DNA of 64,000 nucleotides from SZAS-7 sp964514655 (GTDB lineage Bacteria; Chlamydiota; Chlamydiia; Chlamydiales; FEN-1388). The position numbers were made by a program, and so were the translations under genes. The notes below the pieces were generated by a model. That model ran no database searches. It was not told the DNA's origin and saw nothing but the letters and a program-made list of their open reading frames with translations. The DNA is taken from assembly GCA_964514655.1 (NCBI GenBank), contig CAZEQY010000014.1:1-64000 (forward strand), given 5' to 3'. Positions 43,952 to 52,944 of this stretch are shown here, in pieces. Numbering within the stretch: position 1 is the first letter of the stretch; each line of letters opens with the position of its first letter.

Positions 43952-45838
43952 TTACCCTTTTTTAGGGAATTTTTTGTGTGTTGGCGTAACTTCTATTTCC
44001 ATGCTCGCCTTTTTTGCTGTGGTGTCAATGCGCTTTGTTGTCCACCACTGCTGGAGGATGCCAAGGAGCATCGATGATATCCAGTATATGTTAAGGCCGG
44101 ATGGGAAGTTATAAAATGCGACAGTCATCACAACGGTCATGATATTGCCCATAACGCGCTGCTGACGCTGCTGGTCTGTCCATGTGGACGGATCTTTTGG
44201 CATATTTGACATGACATTTTGCTGGATGTACATAATGCCGCCCAAAAGTATTGGCAACAGGTGAAACTCGTTGCCGATGATAGGCAGGCTGTACTTCCAT
44301 GTAAAGAGCACGTCCGGAGATGTGAGGTTGTCGATCCAGCCGGGGATAAAGACAACGCCGCGAAGCTCAAAGGTTGTTTTAAGAAGGTCAAACATACCAA
44401 TCAAAAATGGCAGCTGCAATAAAAGCGGCAAGCACCCTGAAATCGGATTTACACCTTTTGCGCGATAGAGAGTGAGTATCTCAAGCTGCGCCTTTTGAGG
44501 GTCTTTTTTGTAGCGCTCTTGGATGGCTTTGATCTGAGGGCTAAGTTCCTGCATGCCCTTCATGGACTTTATGGACCATGTGTTAAGTGGGTAGAGAAGA
44601 AGGCGAAGTAGCACAGTAACAAAGACGATAGATAATGCCCAGGAGCCTGTCACGCTGTGGCAGAGCTTCATAAAGAAGAAGAGTAGCTTTGCAAAAGGCT
44701 CTGAGATAAACGAAAACCAGCCAAAGTATGTCTGGCAGGATAAGAAGTCAGTTGTTACGCCTTGTGCTTTATTAAAATCATCTACGCTTGTAAGTACCTT
44801 TTCGGCAAAGGGGCCTGCAAAGACTTGGAGCTCTGTAGATGCCTTTAGCGGCATAAGCACGTTGTAGCCTGCCATTTCTTCTTGGCTATAGCGTTCATAC
44901 TCTGGGTCGATAAGTTCAATTCGTGAAGGATCTTCCTTACCGGATATTTTATCTACTCTAAACCCTGACTCGCGGCCTTTTTCTGGGTCCATGATGATGC
45001 CAAAAAAGCCGTTAGAGTTACTTACCCAGTCTGGAGATGTCGAGGTATTGGTGTAGGTTTGGCTCGGAAGGTCTACTTTAAGCACCTCGTTGCCCTTGCC
45101 TTTTGTGATGCGATACTTGATGACTGAACCAGAAGCTCCGGACTGCCATTCAACTTCCGGCACGCCGCTTGTGAGCCATAGCCCCCTTGTGTCGCCTTCA
45201 ACCTTAACGTCGAGGCCAAAGAGGTAGGGGACATCTTCTTTTGGAAAGAAAAATCGCTTTGTTATTCTTCTATGCGGCTGTGAGGCTTCTAGAACAATTT
45301 CTTTATCAGTAAAGCTTTTAATTTCGTAGGCAAGCATTGCTACTTCAGGGTATTCTGAGACAACATTCAAGCTATAGTACTTTGGAGGAACAACAAACGA
45401 GGGCACAATATCGCGCCTGATTAATGGGTAGTAGCCACCGATCTTTGGGGTAACTTCACTTCCTGTTGCAGCTTTTGCTGCATGTAGAGGAAAGTGGGCA
45501 TTTTGTGGGCTCTTTTCAAGGATCTCGCGGTCTACTTCGATAGGAAGAACAGCACTTTTTGGGTTTGTCTTTGATGTAAATGGTAGGTTGATCTCTACAA
45601 GTGAGCCGCCAATATTTGAAAAAACAAGTTGTACATAGTCATTTTCGAGTACATAATACTCTTGTTTTGAAACCTTCGTTGGTTCGCTCGGAACAAATTT
45701 AGGCTCAGGCTCTTGAGCCGGTTTTTTTTCGACCTTAGCTACAGGCTTTTGATCCTGATACATATAGTCAAAGCCAAGCCTTACAAAAAATAGTGTAAGC
45801 GTAAGTGAAATGACAAAAAGAACGGTACGTCTATCCAT
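43952..45838 (-). CDS. yidC: Membrane protein insertase YidC
   Basis: 628 aa. YidC inserts and folds inner-membrane proteins with or without SecYEG. An N-terminal membrane helix (RTVLFVISLTLTLFFVRLGF) is followed by a large periplasmic beta-domain (about 60-370) and five C-terminal membrane helices. Signature stretches include WALSIVFVTVLLRLLLYPL, QELSPQIKAIQERYKKDPQK and GCLPLLLQLPFLIGMF, with the hydrophilic-groove Arg in LLRLLLYP. The C-terminal tail is basic. GAAGGA lies 5-6 nt before the ATG. It leads the yidC-dnaA unit. Confidence 0.96.
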   Translation of the reverse strand: MDRRTVLFVISLTLTLFFVRLGFDYMYQDQKPVAKVEKKPAQEPEPKFVPSEPTKVSKQEYYVLENDYVQLVFSNIGGSLVEINLPFTSKTNPKSAVLPIEVDREILEKSPQNAHFPLHAAKAATGSEVTPKIGGYYPLIRRDIVPSFVVPPKYYSLNVVSEYPEVAMLAYEIKSFTDKEIVLEASQPHRRITKRFFFPKEDVPYLFGLDVKVEGDTRGLWLTSGVPEVEWQSGASGSVIKYRITKGKGNEVLKVDLPSQTYTNTSTSPDWVSNSNGFFGIIMDPEKGRESGFRVDKISGKEDPSRIELIDPEYERYSQEEMAGYNVLMPLKASTELQVFAGPFAEKVLTSVDDFNKAQGVTTDFLSCQTYFGWFSFISEPFAKLLFFFMKLCHSVTGSWALSIVFVTVLLRLLLYPLNTWSIKSMKGMQELSPQIKAIQERYKKDPQKAQLEILTLYRAKGVNPISGCLPLLLQLPFLIGMFDLLKTTFELRGVVFIPGWIDNLTSPDVLFTWKYSLPIIGNEFHLLPILLGGIMYIQQNVMSNMPKDPSTWTDQQRQQRVMGNIMTVVMTVAFYNFPSGLNIYWISSMLLGILQQWWTTKRIDTTAKKASMEIEVTPTHKKFPKKG

Positions 45839-45892
45839 GAATTTCCTTCGTTATTCAAAGGAAGAAAAAATAGCACATCCCAGCAAAAAATA

Positions 45893-46867
45893 CTACATCA
45901 TTGATAAGAGGAGTTTGCCTATTGTTTCGCGATGTTCGAGCATTTGGTGGGCGGCTTTCGTCTCTTTTAGAGGGAAGATGCGCATGATGCGTAGCTTCAG
46001 CCAGCCGGCTTGGATGGCGCTGATGACGCTATTTGCCCGTTCTAGTAGCTCTTCGCGCGTTCTAATAAAGTTGTGTAGGCTGCCGGAACAAAGGGAGAGA
46101 GACTTTGGCATCAAAAGGTTTGGGTCAAAGGGGTCGACAGGGCCGCTGCTAGAGCCGTACAGTACAATGGTTCCGCATACGGCGGCAGCTTCAAAGTCAC
46201 GCATAAAGGTAGTCTTTCCAACTCCATCGATGATGAGGTCAGCGCCATGCTTATTTGTAAGGCGCATGACTTCTGTTACAAAGTTATCTTTTGTGTAGAT
46301 AATGACATCATCAGCACCTTGAGCTTTTGCTGCATGGGCCTTTTCTTCTGTAGAAACTGTACCTATAACGTGTGCGCCAAGGTGTTTTGCCCACTGCACT
46401 AAAAGCAGCCCCATGCCGCCGGCGGCTGCATGTATAAGTACAACCTGGCCCTTTTTTACCGTATGAAATTCGTGTAGCAAATAGTGTGCTGTCATGCCCT
46501 GTAGGGGAAAGCTTGCAGCTTGCTCAAATGAAAAATCCTTAGGTATAGGTATCAGCCTATCTGCTTTTACAAGGATTTTTTCGGCATAGGAGCCAATTTG
46601 TCCTGTGAAGGCAACGCGGTCGCCAACTCGTACTGAAGATACGCGCGGGCCAACTGCCTCGACAACGCCGGCACCTTCAAGCCCGAGTGTAAAGGGTGTT
46701 TCGCTAGGGGCTGCGTAGGTGCCCTTTCTGTGGTAGATGTCAACAAAGTTAACGCCGGCATTATGCAGGCGGACTACTGCTTCACCTGCTTGTGGAGCGT
46801 GTTCTTCTACCTCTTCGTACTTAAGAACGCTCGGGCTGCCATACTCATAAATTCTTATTGCTTTCAT
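45893..46867 (-). CDS. qor: NADPH:quinone oxidoreductase (zinc-free MDR family)
   Basis: 324 aa from the ATG at 46867 (GGAG 5 nt upstream). Medium-chain reductase fold: N-terminal GroES-like domain with LGLEGAGVVEAVGP, then Rossmann domain with AAAGGMGLLLVQWAKHLGA. The catalytic zinc Cys of alcohol dehydrogenases is absent and LQGMTAHYLL is typical of quinone oxidoreductases, which reduce quinones with NADPH in the cytosol. The first 23 bp overlap the end of the HdeD-like gene, so the two are coupled. Confidence 0.92.
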   Translation of the reverse strand: MKAIRIYEYGSPSVLKYEEVEEHAPQAGEAVVRLHNAGVNFVDIYHRKGTYAAPSETPFTLGLEGAGVVEAVGPRVSSVRVGDRVAFTGQIGSYAEKILVKADRLIPIPKDFSFEQAASFPLQGMTAHYLLHEFHTVKKGQVVLIHAAAGGMGLLLVQWAKHLGAHVIGTVSTEEKAHAAKAQGADDVIIYTKDNFVTEVMRLTNKHGADLIIDGVGKTTFMRDFEAAAVCGTIVLYGSSSGPVDPFDPNLLMPKSLSLCSGSLHNFIRTREELLERANSVISAIQAGWLKLRIMRIFPLKETKAAHQMLEHRETIGKLLLSMM

Positions 46868-47393
46868 TGATGCTCCAAATGAATGCAAGGGTCATAACAC
46901 CTGTTATTAACAGGTTGATTCCAAAAAGTATTCCAAGCACCCAAGAGGCTTCTATTGGCCAGCTTGCAAGAATAAGTATCGCAAGAATTAAAGAGAGTAC
47001 GCCATTTGTGACAATCCATCCCCAGTTACGTATGGGCCGCATTTGAAAGCCACCATAGATTTTTGTTATGCCATCAAAAAGAAAGTAAAGGGCCATGAGT
47101 AGCGTGAGCGTAAGTATTCCTGACATCGGAAAGATAAGAAGTAGTGCACCTAGCGCAAAATAGAGGATACTGCTCGCGATTGTAGACCCTCGATTTGGCA
47201 TATCGGGCGTAAGGAACGTACGCAAGGCATATGCCATTGCTCCAAATACAAAGAGCCAGCCAAAAAAGTAGTCTAGGGTAAGTGAAAATATTCGTGGAAG
47301 CGCAAGTGCAAATATGCCCAAAAGGATAAAAAGTACACCTTCAGCTATAAATATTTTTTTGTAACGTCTCATTAATTCTATAATTTCATTCAT
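46845..47393 (-). CDS. HdeD-family membrane protein
   Basis: 182 aa with six evenly spaced hydrophobic helices in three pairs, each pair repeating a G-rich pattern (FILLGIFALALP, YFALGALLLIFP, SLILAILILASWP), the pattern of HdeD/DUF308 proteins. In E. coli HdeD is linked to acid resistance at high cell density; its biochemical role is unclear. It is upstream of and overlapping qor, suggesting a stress-response operon. Confidence 0.85.
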   Translation of the reverse strand: MNEIIELMRRYKKIFIAEGVLFILLGIFALALPRIFSLTLDYFFGWLFVFGAMAYALRTFLTPDMPNRGSTIASSILYFALGALLLIFPMSGILTLTLLMALYFLFDGITKIYGGFQMRPIRNWGWIVTNGVLSLILAILILASWPIEASWVLGILFGINLLITGVMTLAFIWSINESNKNL

Positions 47394-47460
47394 AAATCAC
47401 CTTTTCTGTTTGCATATAAAATTATGGGTATATATGTCTACGAAAAAAAGGAGAAACGCT

Positions 47461-47931
47461 ATGAAGAAACTATCGCTTGTGATGGTAGGGATTTCATTAC
47501 TTTGTGGCTGTAGCCGCGAAACATCATCAGATGTATACGACAGCCAAAACTTTGGTGAAGCAACAAGAACCTATCCGGCAGTTATCGAAGAGGCGCACCA
47601 AGTTACTGTAACAAATGGTGAAGGGCTTCAAGATAATACTGCAGGTATTTTAGGAGGCGGCTTAGCCGGTGCTTTACTTGGCTCTACGATCGGTAAAGGT
47701 GATGGCAAGCTAGTTGCAGAAGTAGCTGGCGGCCTAGCAGGCGCGACAGGTGGTGCAGCCTTAGAACAGGGCCTTAAGACAGAAAGAGCCATGCAGTATA
47801 TTGTACGCCTCGAAAATGGCGAAATGAGAACAGTCGTTCAAGCAGTAGAGCCGCGCCTATATCCCGGCCAAAAAGTCTATCTTATGGAAGCTCACCATGG
47901 CCGCTCTCGCGTAGTTGCTCGCGGCTTATAA
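47461..47931 (+). CDS. SlyB/Pcp-like glycine-zipper lipoprotein
   Basis: 156 aa from the ATG at 47461 (GGAG 7 nt upstream). The signal peptide ends in a lipobox SLLCGC, so the mature protein is probably an outer-membrane lipoprotein processed by Lgt and LspA. Residues about 60-110 are a glycine zipper (GGGLAGALLGSTIGKGDG and GGLAGATGGAALEQ), as in SlyB, PCP and OmpA-linked envelope proteins. The C-terminal part (VRLENGEMRTVVQ, PGQKVYLM) is the usual beta-strand domain. Divergent from the HdeD-like gene and convergent with the TPR gene (6 bp overlap). Confidence 0.88.
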   Translation: MKKLSLVMVGISLLCGCSRETSSDVYDSQNFGEATRTYPAVIEEAHQVTVTNGEGLQDNTAGILGGGLAGALLGSTIGKGDGKLVAEVAGGLAGATGGAALEQGLKTERAMQYIVRLENGEMRTVVQAVEPRLYPGQKVYLMEAHHGRSRVVARGL

Positions 47932-48603
47932 AATTTGGCATTCGCTTGACCACCAGGGTCTTGACAATTTTGCGATGGAGTCATCGATGCAATCGATGGC
48001 TTCATCCATCTCGTTGCCATGATATAGTTCTGAAAGCAAGCTAGCTGCGTAGTGATTATCAGGATTTATATCTAAAACTCGTTCTAGATAGTTGCAGGCT
48101 CTATCCTCATCGCCTAGCTCCCAGTAGTACATTTCTCCAAGCGATAGCAATAGCTCTTCGTTATCTGGCTCGAGTTTATAAAGTTTATCAAAGAAGTGTT
48201 GTGCCCTTGCAAAGTCTTGGTCATACAAAAACTGCTTTGCGTGCTGTAGATAAAACTGAGTGGATGATTCCAGGCGATATTCTTTTATATTTTCACAGAT
48301 GCCAACACATCTAAATATATGAACTTCTGCGCACCTAATTTCTACGTTGGAGATGGTTACATATCCCGGTCTTCTAAACGCGTTAAGTTTGTGCGCGGTG
48401 AGGCCGTCAAAGTAGTGAGATCTACCAAAAATATCTTTGATGCTAACTATATGACTAGCAGAAAATTGCTCATGTAGCATGTCAAAGGTAATATTGGTAA
48501 TTTCACAGCGTTTATCGCCAGGTAATGTGATAACAGATGTTTCTTGTAAATTATCAGCATTACAATAGACGCGAACTAAATTAAGTAAACTAGGAGGTTG
48601 CAT
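47926..48603 (-). CDS. Tetratricopeptide-repeat protein
   Basis: 225 aa. Residues about 115-200 contain three TPR units (FYLQHAKQFLYDQDFARAQH, LLLSLGEMYYWELGDEDRA, YAASLLSELYHGNEMDEAI) ending in typical LEPDNEE and INPDNHY turns. The first 110 residues are a beta-rich, Cys-containing domain I do not recognise. TPRs mediate protein contacts; in chlamydiae such proteins are often secretion chaperones or effectors, but nothing here fixes the role. The start codon lacks a ribosome site and may be further inside. Confidence 0.7.
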   Translation of the reverse strand: MQPPSLLNLVRVYCNADNLQETSVITLPGDKRCEITNITFDMLHEQFSASHIVSIKDIFGRSHYFDGLTAHKLNAFRRPGYVTISNVEIRCAEVHIFRCVGICENIKEYRLESSTQFYLQHAKQFLYDQDFARAQHFFDKLYKLEPDNEELLLSLGEMYYWELGDEDRACNYLERVLDINPDNHYAASLLSELYHGNEMDEAIDCIDDSIAKLSRPWWSSECQIL

Positions 48604-48699
48604 GCGGAGGTAGTGTACATGACGGGCAGATTTTTTTCTTTGAAAAAATCTGCTATGAGTTTAGTGTTTGTTAAAACCTTTAACATAAGGAAGGGTTCA

Positions 48700-51480
48700 A
48701 TGAACATTTTATCAGTACTAGGTAGCTTTATAGCTATGCTAGCGATGATTTTTGGCGCTGCCAATCTAGAGGCAGATGCCAGATTTCATCCAAAGGAAAA
48801 GAATACAAATCATCCACGACACAAAAACCATTGTTCTAAAGATGCTACTCAGCTGCAGCCAGCATATCCCTGGGAGACGGTTGTAGACAACAAGCAGACA
48901 TTTCGTTTTATTATTATGAACTACTTTACAGACCTTTTTGATCAGTCACAGGTTGAAGACGTTGCTCATGCTGCTGAAAAGTATATTAATAAATATTTCT
49001 TTCCAAGCTGGCGTGTACAGGCTAGTGTAGAGTTCTTTGTGCCACCTAGCATGGCAGATCTTACAGCACAGTTTGTGATTCCGGGAACGTTTGTGACCTC
49101 TATACCAGAGCCGGGCACATTTGTACCTGTGTTTTTAGTAGATCAGTTTTCAGAAAATATTGATGATAACTTTGCTACTGCAGTTCACGGTTCAGTCTCA
49201 GGCATTGTGATGAATGGCTATAGCCACCTTGTATACCTAGAAGATGATGATACGCTTACAGGTCCCTATCCAAATCTGCCCTTTGGTACGCCTTGGATTA
49301 TAATTCCTGCGGGTTCTGTTGCAAGCGGCAATGGCATCAACGCGGCAGTATATAACAACCAGTTGTCAGGACAGGGCCCAACAGACTTTTATCAAGAACT
49401 TGCGCTTACACTTGCTCATGAAATGATCGAAGTCATGGTTAATCCAACAGGGCTTTACTATACGATCGATGGTAACCCACTTGGATTTGGCCTGCCAGAA
49501 GGCTCTCCAACAAGAAACCAGTTTTATCTGCATGAAGCAGTAGATCCGGTATCTCAAGGAAATGACAATATTTTTCTCTTTTGCAACTGGCCTATGCCAA
49601 ACTTTGTGCTTCCGGCCTATTTTTTTCCATTTGCGGATGTAGTATCGCATGGAACAGCACGTTATGACCTATTAGGCCATATACATAAACCCTTTCAGCC
49701 ATACAAGGGTACACAGTTTGTAATTTATCAAGACCAAGTTGGCGGCGATTTGACAGAGCTATCTGTTGGTGAGTATGAATCTACAGTTGCTAATCCATAT
49801 ACTGTTACCTTTACATCCTTTGGTTCTATTTATGACTATGAGGGATGGGTTCTTACGGCAGAAGATGAGGCTCGTATGCCTCTTACAGACGTTGTGACGG
49901 CATATGGTAAGCCCAATGCTTTGGATGTCAAAAAGAGCGTAAAGGCACTTTCTCGTAAGGCTGGTGTGCAAAAACTTGCTGCACGAAATGCCCCAAAACA
50001 AAAGGTACAGCCTAGACAGCGCGAAAGCATGAATATTCAGTATATGACCGAAAGGGACTTTGCCTGTCATGAGCTTACAAAGCCCTACATACTGCCTTTT
50101 CAGTATATTGATGATGATGGCTTTCTTACTCAGCGCTATGTGATTGTCAATTACCTGCCTGTGTTCCTTATACCTGAACAGGTAGATCAGGCAATTCCTG
50201 TTATGGAACAGTTTATACAAGAAAACTTTTTGCCATACTGGAATAGAAAAGTAGACATCATTGCAAACTTTACTGTTACTACACCGGATTCACCGCAGCC
50301 TGTATATGACGGAACGTTTGTGCCGATGTTTGTAATTCCTGATGAATTTTTTGATTTAAATTCATTTGGAGCAATTGCTATTACAGCAGGAGCATTTAAC
50401 ACAAATAATAACCTGAACCCCTATTCAGGACCTCGCATCACCGATTACTGGAAGCCATTTAATGGCTTTACAGTGCCAAATCTGCCCCTTGGAAACCCCT
50501 ACCTCATCTTCCCGCGCCATAACATTGCAGGGCAAGTTGATGTAACAGCACGCGATCCTCAAACACAAGCAATTGTTGCAGGACCATTCATTGCTGTGCC
50601 GCAGGGAAGTGCAGATTCTGCCGATCTACCGGTTGCAGCAGAAGGCGCGATTGCTGATCCTATTGATGCTTGCGATCCGCAGACTCCAGGAAGCATGACA
50701 GGCAAAATAGGCCTTAACATCCGTATAGGATGCAATAGCCTCGTCTATCCAAATAACATGGCAGATGCCGGTGCTATAGCTACACTTACCGGATGGGTTG
50801 GAGGACCCGAAGGTTTTGGCGCATCAGGAGCTTTGGTGTATGGTGCCACCATGGCCCAAGCTGATATGGAAACACTCATGGCAGCTGTCGAGAATAATCC
50901 AAATGTAGTGATTACGATCGATAACTTCCGAGGCGGTCTTACTGATATTCAGACCTTTACGGCCGTTGAAACTCATGAGTTGATGGAGCTACTTGTTGAT
51001 CCAACGTATGGAGACTTTATTGTCTATAGTAACCCACAACAAGATCGCGCTGTACTTTTTGTGCAGTATGAAACAGCAGATAGTATGGAACGAGTCAATC
51101 AAATGGGAACAGATGGTGTTCATTCATACAAGATGAACCCATTTCCTATTCCGGCCTACTTTGTGCCAAACCTTCGTAATAACAACTACGACAGTCTTGG
51201 CTTGATGTATAGACCTATGATTCCACTTTCTCGCGACCAGATCCTTTGGCAACAAGAAGGTGGCCCGACAAGCATAGCTTCTACATATGGAATATTAGAG
51301 GCTACAGAGTCGCTGCTTGATTTCCAAAATAGTGGAAGTATCTTTAATCTGCATACATTCACTCCACCATTTGATACGCCATCATACGATACTCCGGATC
51401 CTGAGATCCCAATGGACACTTCACCGGTTGCACCAAACTATGAAGAACTCCAAACTCTGGATAGCGTGATATTGCTGTAA
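48700..51480 (+). CDS. Secreted tandem-domain protein with two HExxE motifs
   Basis: 926 aa with a signal peptide (MNILSVLGSFIAMLAMIFGA, cleavage near EADA). The mature protein holds two related halves (about 60-440 and 455-890). Each half opens with a repeat-like YINKYFFPSWRVQ / FIQENFLPYWNRK and IVNYLPVFLIPEQV / IMNYFTDLFDQSQV block. Each then has a metalloprotease-like helix: TLAHEMIEVMVNPTG in half 1 and ETHELMELLVDPTYG in half 2 (HExxE followed by P). HExxE is not the usual HExxH but occurs in some putative zinc peptidases where a downstream residue completes the site. Internal duplication is certain; enzyme activity is inference. The ATG at 48700 has GGAAGGG. A strong terminator follows. 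Confidence 0.72.
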   Translation: MNILSVLGSFIAMLAMIFGAANLEADARFHPKEKNTNHPRHKNHCSKDATQLQPAYPWETVVDNKQTFRFIIMNYFTDLFDQSQVEDVAHAAEKYINKYFFPSWRVQASVEFFVPPSMADLTAQFVIPGTFVTSIPEPGTFVPVFLVDQFSENIDDNFATAVHGSVSGIVMNGYSHLVYLEDDDTLTGPYPNLPFGTPWIIIPAGSVASGNGINAAVYNNQLSGQGPTDFYQELALTLAHEMIEVMVNPTGLYYTIDGNPLGFGLPEGSPTRNQFYLHEAVDPVSQGNDNIFLFCNWPMPNFVLPAYFFPFADVVSHGTARYDLLGHIHKPFQPYKGTQFVIYQDQVGGDLTELSVGEYESTVANPYTVTFTSFGSIYDYEGWVLTAEDEARMPLTDVVTAYGKPNALDVKKSVKALSRKAGVQKLAARNAPKQKVQPRQRESMNIQYMTERDFACHELTKPYILPFQYIDDDGFLTQRYVIVNYLPVFLIPEQVDQAIPVMEQFIQENFLPYWNRKVDIIANFTVTTPDSPQPVYDGTFVPMFVIPDEFFDLNSFGAIAITAGAFNTNNNLNPYSGPRITDYWKPFNGFTVPNLPLGNPYLIFPRHNIAGQVDVTARDPQTQAIVAGPFIAVPQGSADSADLPVAAEGAIADPIDACDPQTPGSMTGKIGLNIRIGCNSLVYPNNMADAGAIATLTGWVGGPEGFGASGALVYGATMAQADMETLMAAVENNPNVVITIDNFRGGLTDIQTFTAVETHELMELLVDPTYGDFIVYSNPQQDRAVLFVQYETADSMERVNQMGTDGVHSYKMNPFPIPAYFVPNLRNNNYDSLGLMYRPMIPLSRDQILWQQEGGPTSIASTYGILEATESLLDFQNSGSIFNLHTFTPPFDTPSYDTPDPEIPMDTSPVAPNYEELQTLDSVILL

Positions 51481-51490
51481 GGCATCTATA

Positions 51491-51524
51491 AACCCAGCCT
51501 TTCATTAGAAAGGCTGGGTTTTTT
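51491..51524 (+). terminator. Rho-independent terminator
   Basis: A perfect 13-bp stem (51491-51503 with 51508-51520) and 4-nt loop followed by a T run, 11 bp after the stop of the secreted tandem protein. It also closes the space to the convergent rtcB stop. Confidence 0.9.
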
Positions 51525-52944
51525 ATCCTTTGATTACGAGGTGGGGTTTGAGGCGGGCGACTTTTTTGGCGAGCGAAGCTTCTTCCACAGCGTCAACCAC
51601 TACATCAACATCTTTATAAGCGTCAGGCATTTCTTCGGCGATGGTGTTGCGGCTATCTGCCATTACACGTATTCCTTGCGTTGCCATGTATTCTATGAGG
51701 TTGCGGCCTTGCCATGATTTTTTAGACTGCATGCGGCTTCGCCGTCTTCCTGCCCCGTGGCATGAGCTACAGAAGGTGAGGGGATTGCCAAGGCCTACCA
51801 TAAGGTGACTTGCACGGCCCATATCGCCGGGCACAAGTACAGGCTGTCCCGTCTTTTTGTAGAGGGGAGTAAGTTCATTTGCACCAGGTCCATAGGCGCG
51901 CGTTGCGCCCTTTCTATGCACACAGAGGTGCATCATCTTTCCGGCTACTTCATGCTCTTCAAATTTAGCAATGTTGTGGCATACGTCGTAGATAAGGCGT
52001 ACATCTTGGGCGGCAATCTTTAGTACTTCACAAAAGCCTTGGCGCACGGCATGTAAAATCCGTTGGCGGTTGTTAAAGGCAAAGTTTGCAGCTGCGCCCA
52101 TTGCTTGAAAGTACTTGCGGCCGGCCTCACTTTTGATTGGAGCAGCAACAAGTTGGCGATCCGGCAAGTTGTCGCCATAGCCTTGACGCATAAAAGAGTC
52201 TAGCGTGTCTTGGCAGATCTGGTGGCCAAAGCCGCGCGAGCCGGAATGTATCAATATATAAGTCTGCCCCTTTTCTACAGCCCACTCTTGGGCTATTTCC
52301 GGGTAAAATATTGTCTCAACTTCGCCGATTTCTACAAAGTGGTTGCCGGATCCTATGGTGCCAAGCTGGTCTTTACCTCGCATTTTTGCAAGGTCTGAAA
52401 CGGCATGCATGTCCGCCTTTTCAATAAAGCCGCGGCTTTCAGTATGTTCTAAATCAATATCAAACCCATAACCCTCTTGTATAGACCATTTAGCGCCAAG
52501 AGCTGCAAGTTTTATGTAGTCTTCATTGGATAGTGTTTTGTTTTTTGTGCCTCGCCCAACACCAGATGGCACAAGTTTAAAGATCGTTTTTAGAAGATCG
52601 TCCTTTTTTTTGTCCGTAAGGCTTTTAAATGGCACATTCACAACGGCAAGGCGCACGCCGCAGTTGATGTCATAGCCAACACCTCCAGGGCTTATGACGC
52701 CAGTTTCAGCACATGTTGCAGCAACGCCGCCAATTGGAAAGCCGTAGCCCCAGTGAATGTCCGGCATGGCAATACTATAACCAACTATGCCCGGAAGGTG
52801 GGCTACATTTTTTACCTGGTCTAGTGACTTATCGCCTTTTATGTCTTCCATAAGGGCAGTTGAGGCAATGACAAGTCCGGGAACTTGCATCCCGCCGGTT
52901 TTTGCTATCTCAAACATTCCTGGGCCAATGTTAAACATCGACAA
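51523..52944 (-). CDS. rtcB: RNA-splicing ligase RtcB
   Basis: 473 aa. RtcB joins RNA ends with 2',3'-cyclic phosphate (or 3'-phosphate) and 5'-OH, using GTP and two Mn2+. Conserved elements are present: GYDINCGVRLA (metal Asp and Cys), GSGNHFVEI, HSGSRGFGHQ, VCHNIAKFE and the guanylylation His in SSCHGAGRRRSR. The enzyme should be active. It is the last gene of an operon with the 2H/archease fusion, overlapping it by 14 bp. Archease is the usual activator of RtcB, so the neighbour fits functionally. Confidence 0.97.
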   Translation of the reverse strand: MSMFNIGPGMFEIAKTGGMQVPGLVIASTALMEDIKGDKSLDQVKNVAHLPGIVGYSIAMPDIHWGYGFPIGGVAATCAETGVISPGGVGYDINCGVRLAVVNVPFKSLTDKKKDDLLKTIFKLVPSGVGRGTKNKTLSNEDYIKLAALGAKWSIQEGYGFDIDLEHTESRGFIEKADMHAVSDLAKMRGKDQLGTIGSGNHFVEIGEVETIFYPEIAQEWAVEKGQTYILIHSGSRGFGHQICQDTLDSFMRQGYGDNLPDRQLVAAPIKSEAGRKYFQAMGAAANFAFNNRQRILHAVRQGFCEVLKIAAQDVRLIYDVCHNIAKFEEHEVAGKMMHLCVHRKGATRAYGPGANELTPLYKKTGQPVLVPGDMGRASHLMVGLGNPLTFCSSCHGAGRRRSRMQSKKSWQGRNLIEYMATQGIRVMADSRNTIAEEMPDAYKDVDVVVDAVEEASLAKKVARLKPHLVIKG

